From the NCBI GenBank assembly GCA_905221605.1, contig CAJNDS010002133.1:297365-361364 (forward strand): 64,000 nucleotides of DNA, written 5' to 3'. A program made the translations under genes and the position numbers. The stretch comes from Symbiodinium natans (Eukaryota; Sar; Dinophyceae; Suessiales; Symbiodiniaceae). This document shows, piece by piece, positions 43,796 through 54,400 of this stretch. Under the pieces are notes generated by a model. The model was not told where the DNA came from, did not search any database, and was given only the letters and a program-made list of their open reading frames with translations. Each line of letters begins with the position of its first letter. Within the stretch, counting starts at the first letter, position 1.

Positions 43796-44715
43796 GGGTT
43801 TAGGGTTTAGGAACCCTAAACCCTATAAACCCTAAACTTTAAACCCTAAACCCTAAACCCTAAACCCTAAACCCTAAACCCTAAACCCTAAACCCTAAAC
43901 CCTAAACCCTAAACCCTAAACCCTCTCCCGGTGCTCATGCAGAAACTTGGCTCAAGTGGCGGTGGGCCCCCCGGAGCGCAGGGGAAGCGCAGACAGGCAA
44001 ACCAGCAGCGGCAGGGCTGCCTGCGCGGAGCCCCTGGGGTTTAGGGTTTAGGGTTTAGGGTTTAGGGTTTAGGGTTTAGGGTTAGGGTTTAGGATTTAGG
44101 GTTAGGGTGTCAAAGGTTCAAGGTACCGGGTAATCCTCCACACCCTCAAAACCCCAAAAAACCCTAAAAAAGCCCCAGAAAGACCCTAACACCCGAAAAA
44201 ACCTAAAGAAACTGCAGAAACCCAACAAATCCCTGAAGAAACCCAAAAAACCTTTAAAAAACCCTAAAAACCCTAAACCCTACATCCTAAGCCCGAAAGT
44301 GAGTTTGTTTGGGGGGCTTCGCTGGTCTTAAATCCTAAACCCTAAACCTTAAACCCTGAACCCTTGCTTCCAGGATACCCGTAAGTTGCGCAATGCAAAT
44401 GCGCTGCAGCCTGAAGACTTAGGGTTTTCATGGTTTAGGGTTTAGGGTCCCAATGTCTACCCCATAAACCCTGAACCAACGCCAACTCCCACACCCTGTA
44501 TATTATTCCCTTACATGTGCCTGAAACCTTCCTTCCTAGACCCCTGAAAGGGCCCGACAAACCCTTATAGATATACCCTAAACCTCCTGTACATGCTTGA
44601 GACATCTTGAAGCCCTATCCCAAGCTTCCCTAAACCCCTAAACCCCTAAACCCCAAAACCCAAAACCCTAAACCCTAAACCCTAAAACCCTAAACCTTAA
44701 ACCTTTAAGCTGCAG

Positions 44716-44905
44716 CCCTAAACCCTAAAACCCTAAAACCCTAAAACCCTAAAACCCTAAAACCCTAAAACCCTAAAACCCTAAAACCCTAAAACCCTAA
44801 AACCCTAAAACCCTAAAACCCTGAAACCCTGAAACCCTAAAACCCTAAACCCTAAAACCCTAAAACCCTAAAACCCTAAAACCCTAAAACCCTAAACCCT
44901 AAACC
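44716..44905 (-). repeat. CCCTAAAA 8-mer array
   Basis: About 20 units of the 8-base form (TTTTAGGG on the other strand), uniform over 170 bases. A matching TTTTAGGG run lies at 48930-48985. The 8-mer is the telomere unit of Chlamydomonas, but here it sits among 7-mers and is interior. Confidence 0.9.
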
Positions 44906-45286
44906 CGCAACATTAACCCCGCAGCCCTAAACTCCCCCCTTCAAGCCCGTGAAGCGCCTGGAACCCGAAAGCTGCCGAAAACCCCTCACGGCCCCCCCAA
45001 ACCACAAACTAAACCGTTTAGGGTTTAGGGTTTAGGGTTTAGGGTTTCGGGTTTAGGGTTTAGGGTTATTAGGGTTATTAGGGTTTAGGGTTTAGGGTTT
45101 GCGTGGCCTGGCGCATCGCGCTGAGGAGCGCCGTGCATGTGGCCAGACTCCATGCTTTCTCCGGGCTTGGGTCTTAGGAGTTTAGGGTTTAGAATTTGAG
45201 GGTTCAGGGCTTTAGGGTTCGAGAGGGTTGGCGGGTTAGAGGGTTGGAGTGTGGAGGATTGGAGGGCTGGAGGGTTGGAGGGCTAC

Positions 45287-45943
45287 TGCGCTCCGCCCAG
45301 GTGAGCCTCTGCAACCAGGATGCATCCCATTGTACAATTTCTTCCTTCGGAGTAAAAAAAGTAGTCTTCAAGCAGCGCAGTCGCCGCTGTAGCAATTCCT
45401 AGATACTACTGCCCACCAACTTCCCTCTCCATTGCGAGCAGGCCATGACTTTTGCTAACAGATGTGGCATGCACTGGAACGGACCGTGTAGGAGCTCATC
45501 CGCAAAATTGAGGCCCTCTGGCGCTCGCGATAGCCTGGTGCGCCTGCGTTGCACACATGGTCGAATCAAATCTTGCGTTTGTTGTCCTTCTTTCGGCAAG
45601 CAAGGATGTCACACGTTTCTTTTCAGAAGCTCTGCAGTGACTGCAGAAGCAGTCAGAAGCAGCAGCAACACCCTTCTTTTTCTCCTGGTGTCATCGCAGC
45701 TCACGTGCGCATCTGGACGTGAGACTTCATTCTCTTGCATCGCTGCCAGGACGAACGAGCATTACTGTCCCTGATGTGAGGTCGCGAGCGAAACGTTGAC
45801 ATGCTCAGTGTGGCTAGCACTATGAGGCCCCGAACTCGAGCAGATCGCGGACCGTTTGCCGTTGCAAGCTTCGGAACTGTATTTTGCAACAAACATGAGG
45901 CCGTGGCACTTGCCGTCTTAAGTGCCCGCTCGATCTCGCACAT
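45287..45943 (-). CDS. gene with in-frame TAG, unknown function
   Basis: The ATG at 45943 opens MCEIERALKTASATASCLLQ; the frame is open to a GTGAGC donor at 45706. A second region, from about 45595 to 45287, reads RAPEGLNFADELLHGPFQCM, then SQWRGKLVGSSI, a TAG at 45399-45401, and in the same frame ELLQRRLRCLKTTFF and EEIVQWDASWLQRLTWAERS to a GTAGCC donor. The TAG either is a disrupted Gln codon, or ends the first reading and CTAG acts as an acceptor for a separate exon beginning at 45398. Function unknown. Confidence 0.6.
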
Positions 45944-46031
45944 CCTACACCCTAAGCCCTAACACTTGACATTGCACCTCCTAACAGGATTTTTGCAGCA
46001 TGACCCTCACTTTAGCTTCTGCACATAAATC

Positions 46032-46128
46032 TCTCAATCCCTGTGTACGGCCGAAGGCGGTTGCCCCCCCCAAGACTGTCTCTCAATCCCTGTGTACGGC
46101 CGAAGGCGGTTGCCCCCCAAGACTGTCA
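46032..46128 (+). repeat. two tandem 49-bp units
   Basis: TCTCAATCCCTGTGTACGGC CGAAGGCGG TTGCCCCCC CAAGACTG occurs twice in direct repeat; the copies differ only in C-run length. Confidence 0.95.
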
Positions 46129-46264
46129 CGCTTCTACAGACGTTGTGGTGTAGAAGCCTAAATTCAACCTTGTTCGGGGACATGAACTTAACAAGCTGGG
46201 GGCAGCAACCTTTGAGGACTGGGGACTTGGGGTCTGCACGCAGAATTACGGCACACCTCCCTGT

Positions 46265-46440
46265 TTAAGGACTCATCGGCTCTTTCAGGTAGGATTTCGT
46301 ACCAGTATATGAAAGATCAGTTCTCGTGACCTCGCCGTCTTGGCAGAACTTTGTCGGATCACTTGCTGGCCTGGGCAGGTTTTGGATTGATAGGCTTTGG
46401 ATGCAGAGTTTAGGGCTTGGCCCTACACAAACCCTAAACC
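46265..46440 (-). CDS. possible terminal exon, unknown
   Basis: The minus frame reads LSIQNLPRPASDPTKFCQDG, then EVTRTDLSYTGTKSYLKEPM, and stops at 46265-46267. A plus-strand frame of 122 codons overlaps but runs on through a dispersed repeat at 46560-46680, so minus is preferred. Confidence 0.45.
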
Positions 46441-47009
46441 CGAGATTCTTGCTTGGCTTAGCAGGTTCTAGGAGCCATGTAACTAGGACGTTGTTAAAAC
46501 CTGTCCCTGCGGCTGGACTCGGGCAAGGCCCTAATCCAAATACACACATACGTCACCCAGGAAGAAAAAGGGGCGCCCTTTTTGGGTCCAAAAAGGGGCT
46601 GATAAGGGAGCCTAAACCCCAAAGAAAAGGGAAGAAGGGCCTACTCTGGGTCCTAGAAAAAGACACCAAAGTAGGGTCTAAAGTCTACACATGACTCCTA
46701 TCCGCCAACACCCTAAGCCCTCCCTAACCCGAAGGTCCCAAAAGGCAGACTGGGAGTTTCACTGGCTTGCTGTTCAGCTCCTTTCAGCTAAGGTAAGGGT
46801 TTAGGGAGCAGGGCTTAGGGTTTAGGGTTTAGGATATGTCTGGTACAAACACGGTTCTCCTTCTTAGGACATCTCTAGTAACTCTGGTACGTACATAGTA
46901 TGGTTTACTTCTCACGGTAACCCCTAAAACTCTAAACCCTAACCCTAAACCCTCAACCCCCAACAGCAACACAAGCGTAGGGTCCCCCGGCAGCCCATGG
47001 GTGCATCAT

Positions 47010-48012
47010 CGCTTCTCCGGTAGCTGCTGCTTCAGGCGCTGGTTCTCCTCCGCAGGGGGTTTTAGGGGTTTAGGGGTTTTAGGGTTTAGGGTTTTTAGGG
47101 TTTGGGGTTCAGGGTTCAGGGTTCAGGGTTTTAGAGTTTTAGGGCTTTCGGGCTTGGGGTTTAGGGCTTTCGGGTTTAGTATTTAGGGTGTCAGTTTTTG
47201 GACTGTCGGGGGTTCAGGTCTTAGGGCTTGGTTGTTGGGTTTGGGATTTGGGGAGGCCCCCCTAGCTTGGCAAAACGATTCCGAAATATGATCCTCCCCA
47301 AACCCTAAACCCTAAACCCCAAACCCTAAACCCTAAACTCTTAACCCCAGCCATGATAGCCATGATAAGGGCTTGGGCTGTCGTGTTTCAGTCTGGAAAG
47401 GGTTGAGAGGCAAACGCTTCAAGCTTCAGCACCTTGCTTTGGGCCTCTGTTTAGGGTTTAGGGTTTTCTGTACTCCCCACCCTCAGTGTAGGGTTCTTAG
47501 TTTTTTTCCCCCACCCTCGGTGTGGGGTTGATAGATTTTAAACTCAACTCTTCTCCTCGCCCGGAACTCTTCTCCTCCCCCAGGAGAGCCCAAGCCCAGA
47601 TTGTCCCAGGAGTGCCCAGCCCCAGAGTGTCCCTGGAGTGCCCAACCCCAGAGTCTATCTACCAAGAGAGGGTGGGGATGTTCGAAGTGAAATAATTTAT
47701 AAACTCAACTCTTCTCCTCGCCCCCATCTGCTCCTCGCCCATCACCCGCATCCCAAAGCAGGATATCCCCAGAGTGTCCCTGGAGCGCCCCAACGGCAGA
47801 GTGTGCTTGGAGTGAAAAAATCCAAATCTGTAGGGTGGGGATGTTCGAAGTAAAAGAATCGATATTTTTTGGGGTGAAGGGAATGGAGAGAGGGGAGGGA
47901 GGTTACATTAATGTTTTGAAGAACTTCTTTGTGATTTGAGCTCTGTCGAGTCTGCTGGGACAGGCAGCTCGGGGTCGTGAATGAAGGCTAGCCTCTCGTG
48001 GCACACGCAGGG
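47010..48012 (-). CDS. exon islands with coiled-coil character
   Basis: 47909-48012 reads CVCHERLAFIHDPELPVPAD and stops; 47393-47452 (CCCTAAACAG acceptor) reads EAQSKVLKLEAFASQPFPD and stops; 47010-47052 reads EENQRLKQQLPEK, a clear heptad-type helix. They lie downstream of the 48198 stop, so they belong to another gene. The acceptor side of 47909-48012 and 47010-47052 lacks AG. Confidence 0.45.
47537..47860 (+). repeat. two tandem units of about 161 bp
   Basis: AAACTCAACTCTTCTCCTCG, an AGAGTGTCCCTGGAG block and GGTGGGGATGTTCGAAGT occur in the same order at 47540-47700 and 47701-47860 with many changes. A smaller CCCACCCTC.GTGT.GGGTT duplication precedes it at 47478-47530. Confidence 0.8.
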
Positions 48013-48197
48013 TTTAGGGTTTAGGGTTTAGGGGTCACATTTTTCTCCACGACAAAACCAACAAAGAACGCCATGGAACCGCCAGCCTCCCCCCCCCCCC
48101 GCCCCTCGAAACTGCAAGCCCACTCGTCTGCACATACACCCACCAGTGTTGAATAGGGGCAGCATTTGGGATCACGTCTATAGCAGGGCCAAGAATT

Positions 48198-50185
48198 CTA
48201 GACCAGCCCAAACCCCGGCAGTGCTTCCTTCTGCAAGTTATCGCACAGCTTTTCGAGGGCGTCCCGCTGCTTCTGCATCACCTGCGGAAGGTGCCACTGC
48301 ACTGCGGAATTGGTTTTAAGCTCTTGGCTTTCAGGTGTGTCGCCATGAAACCTCATTACCATAACAATAATGATCCTCTTCATGATCACACGCCATGGCA
48401 TCGTACTGTTCTTGAGTTAACAAAACGCCCGAAGGCGAGTTCTGTTGTGGTCGTACCGATGTCGAGAGACAAAATGCTCTCATGCTTCTCAACACTTAAG
48501 CCCTAAAACCCAAACAAACAACTCAACCTCCTCAACGCCCGAACCCCCTCCAAGCACCACTGCATCCCCTAAACCCTAAACACTGAATCCTGAAACCTTA
48601 AAACCCTAAAACCCTAAACCCCCCTAAACCCAAAAGCCAAAAAACACTAACACCCTAAACGCCCCTGCACCCAAACATTGTAGGACCTAGGACCCCCTGA
48701 ATTCCCTAAATCCCTAAAACCCTAAACCCCACAAAAACCCTAAACCCGAAACCCTAAATCCTGAACCTTAACCCTAAACCCTAAACCCTAATCCCTAAAA
48801 ACCCTAAACCCCCGCCTGCTGTTCGGAGGTGAGCTCAGCCAGGCGCGCGCTGTTGCGCAAGTCGACGTTCTCCTTCTCCAGCTCCTGCTTAGGGTTTAGG
48901 GTTTTAGGGTTTAGGGTTTAGGGTTTAAGGTTTAGGGTTTTAGGGTTTTAGGGTTTTAGGGTTTTAGGGTTTTAGGGTTTTAGGGTTTTAGGGTTTAGGG
49001 TTTAGGGTTTAGGGTTTAGGGTTTAGGGTTTAGGGCGACCCAGGAGTAACCCAGAAATTAAAAAGGGTGCCCTGTTTTGGTGTTAAGGGGATGATAAAGG
49101 AACCCCAACCCTAAAAAAAGGAAATATGGGGCTCTCCTGCAGAGCAAGCCCCCTGTAAGGTTTAGGGTTTAGGGTTTAGGGTTTGGGGTTTAGGGTTTAG
49201 GGTTTAGGGTTTCGGGTTTAGGGTTTAGGGTTTAGCGTTTAGGGTTTAGGGTTTAGGGTTTGGGGTTTTAGAGTTTACAGGGTTTTGGTGGTTTTTGGGT
49301 TTTGGGATTTAGGCTTGTAGGGTTATAGTGTTTTTAGGGGTTTAGGGTTTTGGGGTTTAGGGCTTTAGGGTTTTGCAGGGTTTAGGGTTTAGAGTTCAGG
49401 GCTGCGGGGTTCTAGCTTCTTGGGTTCTGAGAGCTCTGACTCAAGGAGTGGCCTGTGTATCGTTCCAATGAGGCCGCAAACCGCAGCAAGTTTATTAGGG
49501 AACCGGGCTAGGGTTCAGGGTTCAGAGTCTAGGGTTTTCAGTTTAGGGTTTAGGGTTTAGGGTTTAGGGTTTAGGGTTTAGGGTTTAGGGTTTACGGTTT
49601 AGGGTTCAGGGTTTAGGGCTTTCAGTTTAGGGCTTAGGGTGGGCATGCAAAGGGTTGAGGTGGAAGGTGCAAAGCTGGGTCCTCCATGTGCGACTGCAGC
49701 GAGTCGATCTCCTCCTTGCACTCACCTGGCTCGAGCTCTCATGGGTTCCCCTAATCCCCCCCTCCATAAACCCCTATAGGGTTTAGGGCTTAGGGTTTTG
49801 CAAGGGTTTAGGGTTTAGGGTTTAGGGTTTAGGGTTTAGGGTTTAGGGTTTAGAGCTCCCCCCCCCCCCCCCCCCCACACATTCTCAAGGAGTTACATGG
49901 TTCCTTAATATGGGCACTTCAAAGGGGACCCCTTTTGTACATCCTGATCTACCCTCTACAACCCACTTCAGAACCCTGAAAAGCAGGCAAGGGACCTAAA
50001 CCCTAAACCCCAAACCCTAAACGTTTCGAGTTCCAGACTGAAGGTTCACCGTTTAGGGGTAGTTGCAAGGGGCCTTCGGGCCTTTCATTTTATGAGGAAA
50101 CCGCATGTGCCGCTTAAAACCTCTAGCGCCCATACTTCAGAGCCCTGGCAGAAAAGCTTCTAAGATCAGGCTCTGGATGGTCCAT
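48198..50185 (-). CDS. coiled-coil gene in small exons, 3' part well defined
   Basis: Exon 48816-48884 (acceptor CTAAGCAG; 23 codons, coiled coil ELEKENVDLRNSARLAELTS) ends at a GC donor in phase 0. Exon 48360-48441 (acceptor CAACAG) contains GVLLTQEQYDAMACDHEEDH and ends phase 1 at GTAATG. After a 37-nt intron, exon 48198-48322 contains SAVQWHLPQVMQKQRDALEK and LCDNLQKEALPGFGLV, with TAG at 48198-48200. Upstream islands: 49675-49725 (CKEEIDSLQSHMED) and 49400-49505 (KLAAVCGLIGTIHRPLLESE). A possible start at 50185 (ACCATGG) opens MDHPEPDLRSFSARALK with donor GTATGG. Linkage of the start to the rest is unproven. A helical scaffold-like protein is likely. Confidence 0.7.
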
Positions 50186-50584
50186 GGTCCATGGCCTAAG
50201 CCCTAACCCTAAACCCTAAACCCTAAACCCAAAACCCTGAACCCTAAACCCTAAACCCTAAGCCCTAAGCCCTAAGCCCTAAACCCTAAACCCTAAACCC
50301 TAAATCCTAAACCCTAAACCCTAAACCCTAACCCTAAAGTGGCTACTCGATGTGCTTCCTTAGGGTTTGGGGTTGCGCTGCTCAGAACTGGTGAACCCTC
50401 GATAATTTACAGATATACATACATACATACATACAGCCCCCAAAAAAACTTTTGCATGTCCCCGGCGGTCGAGCGTGAAACGTGCTACCAATTACAGATT
50501 CAGAAGTCTGGTGGAGAGTCGGGACGGGGAGGCTTCGGTGTTTGAGTGGGGGATACGGTAACGGTACGTACGGATGCGCACTAT

Positions 50585-51135
50585 GCAGAAAATAGTGGGC
50601 GCGTGCCTCGGCTAGCTTTTCAAGCGAAACTATGCCACTAAACTGCCACCAGAGAGACTTACACAAACCGTCACAATCTTTTTCAAATGCTTCGATCTCG
50701 ACCACGCAAAATTTCCCTGATTCCAGTCTCCAGGGAAATGTGGGGGTTTCCCTTTATCAAGCCAGTCTCCTTATTTGGGCTCCTAGAAACTCCTGTTGTT
50801 CCGAGAGCTACATACTCCGCGTCACTTACATCCCAAGACCCCAAACCCCAAAGTCCTTGAACCCCCTCTCCTTCCGTCCTCTCCGCAAACACTCTAAACC
50901 CCACAACCAGAAAGGGAAACCCTGAGCAAGCGGCTATGGCGCTTGTTGGAGCCAGTGACTTGCTGGGAGAACTCGTCCTCAGCCGGAACAGAACACCCAC
51001 AACCCAGCTCGAAGGATCATGAATACGTAGAGTTATGTGCTGCCCAGAGCATCCACGTCCCCACATGATGACGTCCATATTCGCAATGCGTGGGTCTCTA
51101 CATAAGCTTCTAAGGGATCTTTCTGGAGGAGTCCT
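50585..51135 (-). CDS. exons of an unknown minus-strand gene
   Basis: About 50937-51131 (acceptor GATTCAG, donor GTTTCC) reads MDVIMWGRGCSGQHITLRIH and SSWVVGVLFRLRTSSPSKSL. About 50585-50720 (acceptor GAATCAG) reads CVVEIEAFEKDCDGLCKSLW and SGIVSLEKLAEARAHYFLH, ending at a GTGCGC donor. A 153-codon frame spans both but crosses repeat-like sequence between. Function unknown. Confidence 0.55.
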
Positions 51136-51401
51136 GAATCCCATGAACCTCCTAAACCCTAAACCCTACTTACAAATATAAACCCCGAAACCCCGAAACC
51201 CCAAAACCCGAAAACCCCAACACCCCTAAACCTCTAAACCGCTAAACGCCTAAACCCTAAACCCCGAAACCCCAAAATACACCCTGAACCCAAAACCCGC
51301 CTGAACCCCAAACCCCAAGACCCCAAAACCCGAAAACCCGAAACCCCGAAACCCCCAAACCCCCTAAACCCCTAAACCCCTAAACCCCTAAACCCCTAAA
51401 C

Positions 51402-54400
51402 CCCTGCTGGGAGGTGGACGAACTTCTTCAGAATGCCCTGCAGGTCGTTCTGCAGGGTTGTCTGTGTCTTCTTGAGAACCTTCAGGTCGCCAGCACAAGA
51501 GGAAGTTGAATCTTGGCTGCACTCAGGAGGGTAGCTCTAAATTAAACCTTCAGCTGACTTACTAAGAAGCCCAATAAACCCAAAAAAGGTAAGGATCTAA
51601 AGCTACGGCAAAGTACCACAAAGTGATGTTTGGGGTTGAGGGTCCAGACTGCAAGGTTGCTAGGTGAGCTCCGGACCCTTAGAAGCTAGTTAAAACTCTG
51701 GTGCATCCTTTTTCGTACATGTTTTGGGGGGCTTGCTTGATGAAGTCTCACAACGCCACTCCCTAAAAATATGAGGCTGTTTTCCGATACAAAGGGGTGC
51801 ACATGGCTTTGGTCGTGCTGGCCTCGCCATCGTCCGATGGCAGGGTTTAATAAGCTGCCGGCTGGTTTTTTCCAGCATCACCGGATTTGTTAGGGGAGAG
51901 GGGGGGGGGGGGGTCTTCAACAAATAGTAATTACTTAAGTCAACCTGCACTTGGTCAGTTCTCAACCCGAAATTTTACTGCACTTATACCGCCTCTAGGT
52001 GGGTTATAAAGAGACATATACTCTAAACCCTAAACCCCTAATTGGGGTGACAAGTACCCTGAACCTCAAGTATGTCTATCTCCAGACCCCCAACACTTGC
52101 CCCATTTTGTAGGCGCTTCTTAGCAAGTCCGCATTTGCACGATTCTTAGGTACAATAAAGATGAGGTCGATGCTTCCTAAGACAAGTGCAATGGACAAAT
52201 GCTTCTGGGCACGGTTTTTTTTTAACACGCAGACTATAGCTCACAGCTGCGATGTACTCTTGCCGCCTCATTCTGCTTCTCCAGCTGTGAGGCATTCACC
52301 TTCGAAGCAGCACACATCGCCTGCCGAACAAAACTTCCGTAGGCGGGTTTTAGGCATGGGGTCTGTATAGAAGGGTCAGTGCTTCCAACTTCCAAGGCCA
52401 AGCAAAAGCAAACCTCAAGCATCCGGAGCTGACACAGCACCCACTTCATCAAGATACAAAGGAAGGTCGAATACACCAATATTTCCTAATTGACCACATG
52501 AACTCGTCTCCGCAACATACTACAATGTTAGCTGTTGTTCAAAACAGCTAGAATACGAACCCGTTGGTAAGTGGTGATATGCTATTCTATAAGGCAGGAG
52601 ACTGAAGACAAAAGTGGTGACTTACTGTCTTGTAAAATACCCTCGGTTTGGGATGATGTGGGGAGTTTGTTCTGGCTGATGTTTGATACAACCGTTGCAG
52701 TCAGTGATGCGGCAGTCATGTCCTGGCTTCCTCTACCACCACGACTACGTACCACATCCCACGTCGCATCTGAACGGCCCTCATCTGCACTCTTCACTTC
52801 GGAATTCTGAACTGGACCCGAAACTCTGAACCCTCTACCGTAAGAACCCGAAGAGCAGGAAACTTTGAACCCTAAAGGCACCTCGTGCTCCGTCAGCCGT
52901 TCTTGGGCGGCCTTTCCACTACCGATTCTTGGACTAGAGGGGCTTGGGGGCTCAGGGGTACTTAAAAGTAGCGTTAGAAGTACCCTAAAGAAGTTTATAA
53001 GTATAGTTACCATACCTACCCATGAACCTCCAAGTGGGGGCTTTTGGGGTTCAAGGGTTGCGGGTCTGGGGCCGAGCGTTGGAGGCTTGTAGGACTCTAG
53101 GGTGCTCAGCGGCTCAGCATCACGAGCCCTAACCCCTTACAGCTCCCCAAACCCTGAATTTGGCTCTTGTTCTCAATGAAATCAGGCATTCTGGAACTGT
53201 ATCCCTTGCTTTAGAGACACCCCTTATGTTCAAGCCCTGAGCCCCTTGTAGAGCCCTGAGCCCGGAAAGTCTGCGCACCGCTAATCCCCAAACCCTGGAA
53301 GCTCTCCCTTACCCTGCGGAGCCTGAACACAAAGAGCCCGAAGGCGACAAAAACCCCGAAGCGCCAAAAGCCTGAAAGCACTGGAGCCTGGGGACACATG
53401 AAACCCCAATCCCCCAAAGCCTGCAAGCCATCTAACACCCCCACCTGATAGCCCTAGAAGCGCTACAAGCACTGAATGCCATAAACCCCTCAACGCTCTA
53501 AACCGCCCAATCCCTCCCTCAACGCCTCAAAACCCCGACTGGGAGGCTCATGAACAGCCATAAGTCTGGTTCTTAGGGTTTAGGGTTTAGGGTTTAGGGT
53601 TTAGGGATAAGGTTACCACCATATGTACCATCCGTAGAACCTTACTTACCCTAACCCTAGTTGCGTTGGGCTACAGTACACCACATCATGCTGCACTGCA
53701 GCACCCGACATTGCATAAATTGCCGGGGAAAACCTAAACCCTAAACCCATAACCCATAAACCCTAGAACCTTCAAGTAAACTTCCCCATTGCCTGCATCT
53801 CCTTGTTGCGGGTTTCCTGCTGCTCGGCCAGTTGCCCCTCCTGGTACTAGTAGGCTGCTTAGGGCCGTAGGGTTTAGAGCTCTGGGTTTAAGGTTTGGGG
53901 GCTTTTGCCGGGGTTTGGGGAAACCCTAAACCCTAAACCCTCAACCCGAAACCCCCCACAGGCTGTAGGGTTAAGGGTTTTGGGGAGGGTGGGGGGGGGG
54001 GGCAAAGGGTTGCAGGGGCTAACCTGAACCTCAAAGGTTCTGAGATTCCGGGACAGGTAGGGTTAGGGTTTAGGGTTTAGAGTTTAGGGTTTAGGGTTTC
54101 GGGATTCGGGTTGAGGGTTGAGGGTTGAGGGTTGAGGGCTTAGGGTTTAGGGCTTAGGGTTTAGGGCTTAGGGTTTAGGTTTTCAGTGCTTTGTTGATGC
54201 TTGGTACGCTGGTACGGGCCCAACCCTACTTTAGGGTGGTGGCATGGCAGGTTTGAGGGCTGTCGGGTGTAGGGTGCCTTCCGAAGCCCCACGGTTTAGG
54301 GTTTAGGGTTTAGGGTTTAGGGTTTAGGGTTTAGGGTTTAGGGTTTAGGGTTTAGGGCTCCCCGCGGCCTGTGTTTCGTAGGTCTCGTTGAACTTCTGCA

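Noticed and set aside
45399-45416. 18-nt nucleomorph-type intron (GTGGGC...CTAG)
   Set aside because: It is too short for a nuclear gene, and the frame is the same on both sides so the phase gives no support; recorded instead as an in-frame TAG.
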